Assembly: GCF_015070855.1 (NCBI RefSeq)
Contig: NZ_JADDIX010000072.1
Coordinates: forward strand, 1,879 to 65,878
DNA from: Pseudomonas lopnurensis
GTDB taxonomy: Bacteria > Pseudomonadota > Gammaproteobacteria > Pseudomonadales > Pseudomonadaceae
Reading direction: 5' to 3'
Length of the DNA: 64,000 nt
Both the position numbers and the translations under genes were made by a program. Shown piece by piece: positions 1 through 8,678 of the stretch. Numbering within the stretch: position 1 is the first letter of the stretch; each line of letters begins with the position of its first letter. The notes beneath the pieces are model-generated. The model was not told the DNA's origin. It saw only the letters and a list, made by a program, of their open reading frames with translations, and searched no databases.

Positions 1-283
1 CGGCGACGGTCTCGCCGAACTGGGCGATCAGCGCTTCCTTCGGGATGCCGGTGTCCTCGATGACGTCATGCAGCATCGCGGCCATCAGGCTCTGATGGTC
101 CATGTGCATGTCGGCGAGGATGTTGGCGACCGCCAGGGGGTGGGTGACGTAGGCTTCACCGCTGCGCCGGCGCTGGCCGTCATGGGCCTGCTCGGCATAG
201 AAATAGGCACGGCGGACCAGATTGACCTGGTCGGGGCCGAGGTAGGTCGACAGGCGATCCGCAAGAGCGTCTATGGCTGGCAA
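1..283 (-). CDS. spoT: SpoT, bifunctional (p)ppGpp synthetase/hydrolase, N-terminal part
   Basis: The first 94 codons of SpoT; the gene runs off the left edge of the window. SpoT makes and breaks down the alarmone (p)ppGpp in the cytoplasm during carbon, fatty-acid and iron starvation. The visible part belongs to the N-terminal HD hydrolase domain: RRSGEAYVTHPLAVA and MLHDVIEDT carry the metal-binding His and His-Asp pair. The start is a TTG (CAA at 281-283 on the plus strand) placed 7 nt after a good AAGGAG ribosome binding site; no ATG lies in frame near it, and the protein then begins MPAIDALADRLSTYLG, as in other pseudomonads. It follows rpoZ in the same direction, the usual rpoZ-spoT order. 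Confidence 0.95.
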   Translation of the reverse strand, partial: MPAIDALADRLSTYLGPDQVNLVRRAYFYAEQAHDGQRRRSGEAYVTHPLAVANILADMHMDHQSLMAAMLHDVIEDTGIPKEALIAQFGETVA

Positions 284-343
284 GGCGGTACTCCTTGCCG
301 GCTGGCTTCGATGTTCGCGGTTCGACTTCGACCTGGCATTTAC

Positions 344-607
344 TTAGATGGCCTCGTTCGGCTCTTCCTCGTACTGGGTGAAGAGCGGTTCGTCATCGAC
401 GATCTCGTCCTGGGCGATGACATCGTAGTCGACCAGGCCGGAGGCGATTTCACGCAGGGCGACGACCGTCGGCTTGTCGTTTTCCCAGGCCACTTTCGGC
501 TCCTTGCCGCCGGTAGCCAGCTGGCGCGAGCGCTTGGTGGCGAGCATGACCAGCTCGAAGCGGTTATCGACGTTGTCCAGGCAGTCTTCAACGGTAACGC
601 GGGCCAT
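344..607 (-). CDS. rpoZ: RNA polymerase omega subunit
   Basis: Omega subunit, 87 residues, a chaperone-like small subunit that binds beta' and helps the polymerase assemble and respond to ppGpp. The sequence [20 protein letters not shown] and the [12 protein letters not shown] segment are diagnostic. A longer reading from an ATG at 625 exists, but the ATG at 607 has a GAGGA site 6 nt upstream and matches the family's start. The acidic tail ([10 protein letters not shown]) is typical of Pseudomonas omega. It lies between gmk and spoT, all on the minus strand, and may be cotranscribed with spoT, which starts 60 nt downstream. Confidence 0.96.
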   Translation of the reverse strand: MARVTVEDCLDNVDNRFELVMLATKRSRQLATGGKEPKVAWENDKPTVVALREIASGLVDYDVIAQDEIVDDEPLFTQYEEEPNEAI

Positions 608-674
608 GGTGTTCCTCGTGATCAATAGCGGTGGAGCATGCCCGGATGGGCGAGCGGACTGGGTATTGTAAAGC

Positions 675-723
675 AGCTACAAGCTACAAGCTACAAGCTA
701 CAAGCTACAAGCTACAAGCTACA
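675..723. repeat. Seven tandem copies of a 7-bp unit AGCTACA
   Basis: A perfect run of seven AGCTACA units followed by a partial AGCA, in the rpoZ-gmk intergenic region. Related but degenerate pieces (AGCTTGCAGCTT, AAGCTGCAAG) occur elsewhere in the window near 820, 3690, 3883 and 52450, each next to a two-hairpin element or gene end. It is a simple-sequence repeat whose copy number could vary by replication slippage. No coding function is visible. Confidence 0.9.
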
Positions 724-728
724 AGCAG

Positions 729-796
729 GTAGGGTGGGCTTCAGCTCACCGGATCCAGGCCATGAATGCCAGCGAGGTGGGCTGAAGCCCGCCCTA
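729..796. repeat. Two-hairpin REP-like element, variant C
   Basis: Starts GTAGGGTGGGCTTCAGC and ends GCTGAAGCCCGCCCTAC, so the outer ends are inverted repeats of one another with an unrelated centre of about 33 bp. The same architecture (GTAGG...CCTAC ends, about 70 bp) recurs near 3724, 37983, 52365 and 60826 with different hairpin sequences. It lies downstream of gmk, before rpoZ, where it could act as a transcript 3'-end structure. Confidence 0.75.
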
Positions 797-855
797 CGGG
801 GACTACGCTCCCAGGCTTTTACTTGCAGCTTGTGGCTTGAAGCTTGCGGCGGCTT

Positions 856-2408
<1,553 letters not shown>

Positions 2409-2510
2409 CGGGGATACCTCTCGATGCGGGTTGCGAAAGGCGGAGGATTGTAAAGGAAAAGGGCTCCGGCTGCAGGCTGCCCTGCCGGCCCCTTTTCCGT
2501 GCGGGGCCTC

Positions 2511-2516
2511 TATAAT
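2511..2516 (+). promoter_or_regulatory. Candidate -10 box for rph
   Basis: TATAAT lies 36 bp upstream of the rph ATG, an ideal -10 hexamer in a GC-rich background. No convincing -35 hexamer is visible 16-18 bp upstream, so the assignment rests on the -10 alone. Confidence 0.35.
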
Positions 2517-2551
2517 GCCGGTCAACTTTCTTTCCAAGCAGGACGTTCCCC

Positions 2552-3274
2552 ATGAAACGACCCAGTGGCCGTGCCGCCGACCAGCTGCGCCCGATCCTGA
2601 TCACCCGCAACTACACCAAGCATGCCGAAGGATCGGTGCTGGTCGAGTTCGGCGATACCAAGGTGATCTGCACCGCCAGCATCGAGACCGGTGTGCCGCG
2701 CTTTCTCAAGGGGCAGGGCCAAGGCTGGCTGACCGCCGAATACGGCATGCTGCCGCGCGCCACCGGCGAGCGGAACCAGCGCGAGGCGGCCCGCGGCAAG
2801 CAGGGCGGGCGCACACTGGAAATCCAGCGGTTGATCGGCCGTTCGCTGCGTGCGGCGCTGGACATGAGCAAGCTCGGCGAGAACACCCTGTTCATCGACT
2901 GCGACGTGATCCAGGCCGACGGTGGCACCCGCACGGCATCCATCACCGGCGCCATGGTTGCGCTGGTCGATGCGCTGAAGCTGCTGAAGAAGCGCGGCGG
3001 CCTCAAGGCCGGCGATCCCCTCAAGCAGATGGTCGCGGCGGTTTCCGTCGGCATGTACCAGGGCGAGCCGGTGCTGGATCTGGATTACCTGGAGGATTCG
3101 GCCGCCGAGACCGACCTCAATGTCGTGATGACCGATGCCGGTGGCTTCATCGAGGTGCAGGGCACTGCCGAAGGCGCACCCTTCCATCCCGACGAACTCA
3201 ACGCCATGCTGGCCCTGGCGCACGATGGCGTGCGCCAGCTGTTCGAGCTGCAGCGTGCGGCGCTGGCCGACTGA
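2552..3274 (+). CDS. rph: Ribonuclease PH
   Basis: Phosphorolytic 3'-5' exoribonuclease that trims tRNA precursors, using phosphate and releasing nucleoside diphosphates; works as a ring hexamer in the cytoplasm. 240 residues, full length. The start [14 protein letters not shown], the RNA-binding [18 protein letters not shown] segment and the phosphate-site RQAAR-like stretch [20 protein letters not shown] are clear. Unlike the well-known E. coli K-12 allele, the frame is intact. An AGGA site sits 9 nt before the ATG. It is followed by a small membrane protein gene 11 nt downstream. Confidence 0.97.
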   Translation: MKRPSGRAADQLRPILITRNYTKHAEGSVLVEFGDTKVICTASIETGVPRFLKGQGQGWLTAEYGMLPRATGERNQREAARGKQGGRTLEIQRLIGRSLRAALDMSKLGENTLFIDCDVIQADGGTRTASITGAMVALVDALKLLKKRGGLKAGDPLKQMVAAVSVGMYQGEPVLDLDYLEDSAAETDLNVVMTDAGGFIEVQGTAEGAPFHPDELNAMLALAHDGVRQLFELQRAALAD

Positions 3275-3285
3275 GTGGGGCAAGC

Positions 3286-3654
3286 ATGACTGATCGGGAG
3301 CTCGTTCCGCTGCCCGGCCGCGAGGCACGCCAGTGGGCCATGTTCTGCCACTATTCGGCGTTCTTCTGGTTTCTCGCGCCGATGATCGGCAACGTCATCG
3401 GCCCGCTGATCGTCTGGCAGCTGAAGAAGGACCTGGACCCCTTCGTCGATCAGCAGGGCAAGGAGGCGCTGAATTTCCAGATCACCTTCAGCATCCTGTT
3501 GATGATCTGCGGCGTGCTCGCCTGGATTCTCATCGGCTTTCCGCTGATGGCGCTGATCAGCGTGGTGGCGCTGGTGCTGGTGGTGATCGCCGGCATCCGC
3601 GCCAACGAAGGCAAGCCCTACCGCTATCCGTTCTGCTGGCGGCTCGTCAAATAG
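3286..3654 (+). CDS. DUF4870-family small membrane protein
   Basis: 122 residues. After a short cytoplasmic start (MTDRELVPLPGREARQWAMFCHYSAFF) there are about three hydrophobic segments, with the LxPxIVWQLKKDxxPFVDxQGKEALNFQ core that defines DUF4870 proteins. It starts 11 nt after rph, so it is probably cotranscribed. P. aeruginosa has a homologous gene at the same place between rph and crc. Function is unknown; the family is generally described as integral membrane proteins. Confidence 0.85.
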   Translation: MTDRELVPLPGREARQWAMFCHYSAFFWFLAPMIGNVIGPLIVWQLKKDLDPFVDQQGKEALNFQITFSILLMICGVLAWILIGFPLMALISVVALVLVVIAGIRANEGKPYRYPFCWRLVK

Positions 3655-3723
3655 GGAAATCGAGCTTCGAGCCGCAAGCCATAAGCTGCAAGAAAAAGCT
3701 TGGCGGCTGATTCGCTTGCAGCT

Positions 3724-3884
3724 GTAGGTCGGGTCATGCTTCATCGACCCGACGAGCGGAGTCCGCGGTGGATGTAAAAAAGCGACATCCACCCTACGCT
3801 AGCTGTAGGTCGGGTCACGCTTCATCGACCCGACGAGCGGAGTCCAGGGTGGATGTAAAAAACGACATCCACCCTACGCTAGCT
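3724..3884. repeat. Two tandem copies of an 81-bp two-hairpin element, variant B
   Basis: Copies at 3724-3804 and 3805-3884 differ at only a few positions. Each contains one hairpin from GTCGGGTC/GACCCGAC and a second from GTGGATGT/ACATCCAC, bounded by GTAGG and CCTAC, followed by GCTAGCT as spacer. They sit between the convergent DUF4870 gene and crc, just past the crc stop, so may form transcript ends for both. Confidence 0.85.
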
Positions 3885-3890
3885 TGCAGC

Positions 3891-4670
3891 TTAAACGCTC
3901 AGCGTCCAGTCGTAATCCACGATCAGCGGCGCATGTTGCGAGAAGCGCGGCTGGCGCGGCAGGCGGGCGCCGCGCACGAAGCGGCGCAGGCCGGAGGTGA
4001 GGATCTGATAGTCGAAGCGCCAGCCGAGGTTGAGCATCTCGGCCTGCTCGGTATCCGGCCACCAGCTGAACAGGTCCCCCTCGCGATTGATTTCGCGCAG
4101 CGCATCGACATAGCCCATGTTGCCGAAGATCTCGTCCAGCCAGGCGCGCTCCGGTGCCAGGAAGCCCGGGTCCTGCTGGCAGTCGCGCCAGTTTTTCACG
4201 TCCAGCTTCTGGTGGGCGACGTACAGCGAGCCGCAGTACACGTACTCGCGGCGCTTGCGGCGCTGCTTGTCCAGGTAATGGGCGAAATCGTCCATGAACT
4301 TGAGCTTCTGGTTCAGGTTGGCGTCGCCGCCCTGGCCGGAGGGCAGGAGCAGGCTGGCGATGCTGACCTTGTCGAAGTCGGCTTGCAGGTAGCGCCCGTA
4401 GCGGTCTGCCGTCTCGAAGCCCAGCCCGGTGATCACGGCTTTCGGCTGCAGCCTGGAGTAGAGCGCCACACCGCCCTGCTCGGGGATTTCGGCGTCGCAG
4501 GCGTAGAGGAAATAGCCGTCGAGCTGGTAGGCGGGCTCGTCGAGTTCCAAGGCGGAGGCGCGGGTATCCTGCAGGCAGATGACATCGGCATTCTGCGCTT
4601 GCAGCCAGCTGAGTAATCCTCGCTGTGCCGCAGCTTGAATGCCATTCACGTTGACGCTGATGATCCGCAT
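3891..4670 (-). CDS. crc: Catabolite repression control protein Crc
   Basis: 259 residues, the length of Pseudomonas Crc. Crc has the endonuclease/exonuclease/phosphatase fold but in this group works with Hfq to block translation of catabolic mRNAs while preferred carbon sources are present; it is antagonised by CrcZ-type small RNAs. MRIISVNVNGIQAAAQRG at the start and the DLFSWWPDTEQAEMLNLGWRFDYQ core fit Crc rather than exonuclease III, and the position divergent from pyrE is the classical crc-pyrE arrangement. An AGGGGCC stretch 6 nt upstream may serve as a weak ribosome site. Several genes here (GH13 enzymes, betT, dadA) are the kind of catabolic genes it could control, but no sites were tested. 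Confidence 0.95.
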   Translation of the reverse strand: MRIISVNVNGIQAAAQRGLLSWLQAQNADVICLQDTRASALELDEPAYQLDGYFLYACDAEIPEQGGVALYSRLQPKAVITGLGFETADRYGRYLQADFDKVSIASLLLPSGQGGDANLNQKLKFMDDFAHYLDKQRRKRREYVYCGSLYVAHQKLDVKNWRDCQQDPGFLAPERAWLDEIFGNMGYVDALREINREGDLFSWWPDTEQAEMLNLGWRFDYQILTSGLRRFVRGARLPRQPRFSQHAPLIVDYDWTLSV

Positions 4671-4755
4671 AAATGGCCCCTAAAAACACGTGCGTGTATG
4701 ATAACCCAAGCTCTTCGCAATTAGCTAAATCCGTGCCTTACCGGGAAATTTCTTC

Positions 4756-5397
4756 ATGCAGGCGTACCAGCGCGAGTTCATTCGCTTCGCCATCGAGCGC
4801 GGGGTTCTGCGCTTCGGTGAGTTCACTCTGAAATCCGGGCGTACCAGTCCGTACTTCTTCAATGCCGGCCTGTTCAACAGCGGCAGCGCCCTGGCCCAAC
4901 TGGGGCGCTTCTATGCCGCGGCCGTGGCCGAAAGCGATGTCGATTTCGACGTCATCTTCGGTCCCGCCTACAAGGGCATTCCGCTCGCCGCGGCGACCGC
5001 CATCGCGCTGGCCGAACAGCACCAGCGCGACCTGCCCTGGTGCTTCAACCGCAAGGAAGCCAAGGACCATGGCGAGGGCGGCACCCTGGTGGGGGCGCCG
5101 CTGGCCGGGCGCGTGCTGATCGTCGACGATGTGATCACCGCCGGGACCGCGATCCGCGAGGTGATGCAGATCATCCAGGCGCAGAACGCCGCGGCGGCAG
5201 GGGTGCTGATCGCGCTCGATCGCCAGGAAAGAGGGCAGGGCGAGCTGTCGGCGATCCAGGAAGTGGAACGTGATTATCGAATGCCGGTAATCAGTATTGT
5301 GTCCCTCGAACAAGTGCTGGAATATCTTGCCGATGACGTTCAGTTGAAACAGTACCTGCCCGCGGTACAGGCCTACCGCGAGCGATACGGAATCTGA
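4756..5397 (+). CDS. pyrE: Orotate phosphoribosyltransferase
   Basis: Joins orotate and PRPP to give OMP in pyrimidine synthesis. 213 residues, full length. The PRPP-binding signature [13 protein letters not shown] is at about residues 119-131, and [16 protein letters not shown] near residue 25 is the orotate/PRPP loop. It is divergent from crc, with 85 bp between the two starts that must hold both promoters. The DUF4124 gene follows 20 nt downstream and may be cotranscribed. Confidence 0.97.
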   Translation: MQAYQREFIRFAIERGVLRFGEFTLKSGRTSPYFFNAGLFNSGSALAQLGRFYAAAVAESDVDFDVIFGPAYKGIPLAAATAIALAEQHQRDLPWCFNRKEAKDHGEGGTLVGAPLAGRVLIVDDVITAGTAIREVMQIIQAQNAAAAGVLIALDRQERGQGELSAIQEVERDYRMPVISIVSLEQVLEYLADDVQLKQYLPAVQAYRERYGI

Positions 5398-5417
5398 CCC
5401 CGGATAGGTGTTCCACC

Positions 5418-6011
5418 ATGCGCAAATCGGCAGCCATTCGAACGGTGTTCATGCTGGGTGCTTTGTTCCCGATGATGACCATGGCTGCCGAGCTGTATCG
5501 CTACGTCGATGATCGCGGCGTGGTGGTGCTCGATCGCCATGGCGTGCCCCCGCAGCACATCGCTCGCGGCTATCAGGTGCTCAACGAGCAGGGGCGCGTC
5601 ATTCGCGAGGTTCCGCCGGCGCCGACCGCCGAGGCGCTCGAACAGCTACAGGCGCAGAAGCGGCGTGCCGCCTCGGACGCCCGGTTGCTTCGGTTGTATG
5701 CCAGCGTCGAGGATGTGGAGCATGCCGAGGTGCGCAAACTCGCCGAGCTGGACAGCGTGATCGGTCTGGCGCAGGGCAACCTGCAAGCGCTGCGCAACCA
5801 GCAGGACGGTCTGCGCAAGCAGGCGGCCAATCATGAGCGGGCGGGACGCAAGGTCCCGGACAACCTGCTGGCGCAGATCGCCAACCTCGAAAAGGAACAG
5901 GCCGGTCTGCTGCGTGACGTCAAGCGCTACGAGAAGGTGCGAGCCGATGCCGAGATCAGTTTCGCCGACGATCGCCAGCGGATCGGCGAATTGCTCGGTC
6001 GAGCGCAGTAA
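5418..6011 (+). CDS. Exported DUF4124-domain protein with coiled coil
   Basis: 197 residues. A signal peptide (cleavage likely after MMTMAA, about residue 24) is followed by a short DUF4124 segment, ELYRYVDDRGVVVLDRHGVPP, then a long charged helical region rich in Glu, Gln, Leu and Arg that should form a coiled coil (about residues 65-190). Such proteins are common in pseudomonads and are periplasmic or envelope-linked; no function is established. The position after pyrE is conserved with P. aeruginosa. Confidence 0.8.
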   Translation: MRKSAAIRTVFMLGALFPMMTMAAELYRYVDDRGVVVLDRHGVPPQHIARGYQVLNEQGRVIREVPPAPTAEALEQLQAQKRRAASDARLLRLYASVEDVEHAEVRKLAELDSVIGLAQGNLQALRNQQDGLRKQAANHERAGRKVPDNLLAQIANLEKEQAGLLRDVKRYEKVRADAEISFADDRQRIGELLGRAQ

Positions 6012-6229
6012 GCCGAGTTCGATTCGCGGCTTATCCGTACACCGTTCGCCCGCCTTCCGATAATCACGACCATCCGTCGGCTGCGTTTGCAAAGGGAACC
6101 GCTTTGGTGCCAATGCATAGCTTGCTTGCTATCACGACGACGGCTCTAACTCAATAGTTTCAAGGTAGGGGTGAGTTGTCTCGGGTCAGTCTGTACCGTT
6201 GCGCAAATTTTTGGGTATGGCTGATCGTC

Positions 6230-7705
6230 ATGAGTGATAGGGACCTACGCAGTTACCAGGAGCGTCACAAGCCAAAGGGAGATTTTGCGACTCGCTCGGA
6301 ATACCTCGAGCACGAGCTGGAGATCATGGCGCCGAAACGCTGGGGGATGAACCTGCCGTTTCGCGATTACCGCTTCGAGTATGAAGACTGGGTGCCGGCG
6401 ATGGCTGCGACCATTGGCAAGATCGTCATGGTGGCGGCGGTGGTCGCCGCTTTCGCGGGGCCGATGGGGCTGTCCAACGAGTTCGTCATCGAGAACGCCC
6501 GCTACGAGATGCTGATCGCCGCGCTCCTGTTCGTGGTGCTGTTCTCCGGCTTCCTCAATCCGACGGCCAATCTCGCTGGCACGCACGGGCCGCTGATCCC
6601 GCTGATTCCGCTGATCGTCGCTTCCGGTGGCCACCCGATGGCGCTGGGGATCATGGTCGGCGTGCTCGGCTTCACCCTCGGCGTGTTCAAGGGCGGCAGC
6701 CTGCTGGCGCGTTTGACCAGTGACGGGGTGTGCGGCGGTCTGCTGCTGTATCTGGGCTTCATCGGGATCACCTCGCAGATCAAGAAACTGTTCGGCTGGG
6801 CGGACAGCTTCGACATGGGCTACATCGCCTTCGTGGTGGTGTTCGCAACCATCGTGATGTATGCCTATCTGGAACACATCCGCATGCGCTGGCTGGCGAT
6901 ACCGCTGGGCTCGGGCCTGGCGGCACTGATCGCCTTCCTGTTGGGCGCCCCGTTCGAGTTCACGACCGAGCCGGGCATTCCCAATCTGAATCCCATGTAC
7001 TGGTGGGGCGAGACCACCGGCTGGCAGATCGGCCTGCCGGATCTGCACCATTTCATCGCGGTTGCGCCGTTCGCCGTGCTGGCAGTGGCGATGTGGTCGC
7101 CGGACTTCCTCGGCCACCGGGTGTTCCAGCAGCTGAACTATCCGCCGAAGGCGAAGAAAGTGCTGATGAACATCGACGACACCATGTGCATCGCCGCCGC
7201 GCGGCAGATCGTCGGCACCTCGCTGGGCGGCGGCAACCTGGCTTCGTCCTGGGGCACGTTCATGGTGCCGGCGGCCATTGCCAAGCGGCCGATTCCGGCG
7301 GGTGCGCTGCTGACCGGCCTGCTCTGCGTGGTGGCCGCACTCTGGGGCTATCCGATGGACCTGGCGATCTGGCCGCCGGTGCTCAGCGTGGCGCTGATGG
7401 TCGGGGTGTTCCTGCCGCTGCTGGAAGCCGGCATGCAGATGACCCGCGAAGGCAAGACCTCGCAGTCGGCGGCCATCGTGATCTTCTCCTCGGCGCTGGT
7501 GAACCCGGTGTTCGGCTGGTCGCTGACCGTGCTGCTCGACAATCTCGGGCTGATCGGCGACAAGGAGCGTGGCCAGTCGTTGAGCCATCTGCATCGCTGG
7601 GTGATCCCGACGATCGTGTTCGTCGTGCTCTGCGGCGTGATGCTGGGCATCGGCATGTTCCCGGGCATCCCGGCGCTGCTCGAATCCTTCCGCATCGATC
7701 TCTGA
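6230..7705 (+). CDS. DUF3360-family multi-pass membrane protein, putative transporter
   Basis: 491 residues with about 11-12 hydrophobic segments. The N-terminal cytoplasmic stretch (MSDRDLRSYQERHKPKGD ... EYLEHELEIMAPKRW) and the NPTANLAGTHGPLIPLIPLI motif match my memory of DUF3360 proteins, which resemble uracil/sulfate-type permeases; the substrate is unknown. The start is uncertain: the ATG at 6230 gives the family-like N-terminus but has a weak ribosome site, while a TTG at 6176 follows AGGGGTGAG. A six-codon mini-ORF (6217-6237, MADRHE) overlaps the ATG in another frame. The 218-bp leader after the DUF4124 gene has no other gene. Confidence 0.72.
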   Translation: MSDRDLRSYQERHKPKGDFATRSEYLEHELEIMAPKRWGMNLPFRDYRFEYEDWVPAMAATIGKIVMVAAVVAAFAGPMGLSNEFVIENARYEMLIAALLFVVLFSGFLNPTANLAGTHGPLIPLIPLIVASGGHPMALGIMVGVLGFTLGVFKGGSLLARLTSDGVCGGLLLYLGFIGITSQIKKLFGWADSFDMGYIAFVVVFATIVMYAYLEHIRMRWLAIPLGSGLAALIAFLLGAPFEFTTEPGIPNLNPMYWWGETTGWQIGLPDLHHFIAVAPFAVLAVAMWSPDFLGHRVFQQLNYPPKAKKVLMNIDDTMCIAAARQIVGTSLGGGNLASSWGTFMVPAAIAKRPIPAGALLTGLLCVVAALWGYPMDLAIWPPVLSVALMVGVFLPLLEAGMQMTREGKTSQSAAIVIFSSALVNPVFGWSLTVLLDNLGLIGDKERGQSLSHLHRWVIPTIVFVVLCGVMLGIGMFPGIPALLESFRIDL

Positions 7706-7718
7706 TGCGGCCGGCATG

Positions 7719-7746
7719 AAAAAGGGGAGCCTCGGCTCCCCTTTTT
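7719..7746. terminator. Bidirectional rho-independent terminator
   Basis: A perfect hairpin, AAAAAGGGGAGCC / GGCTCCCCTTTTT with a 2-nt overlap-free TCG loop region, giving a T run on both strands. It lies between the convergent DUF3360 gene and argB and should end both transcripts. Confidence 0.93.
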
Positions 7747-7760
7747 CATGTGCGGCGAAT

Positions 7761-8678
<918 letters not shown>

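Noticed and set aside
675-723. CRISPR-like repeat array
   Set aside because: Unit is 7 bp with no spacers; it is a simple tandem repeat.
6245-7717. Long open frame (490 codons) antisense to the DUF3360 gene
   Set aside because: Low-complexity His/Gln/Arg-rich translation without family features; typical shadow of a GC-rich gene on the other strand.
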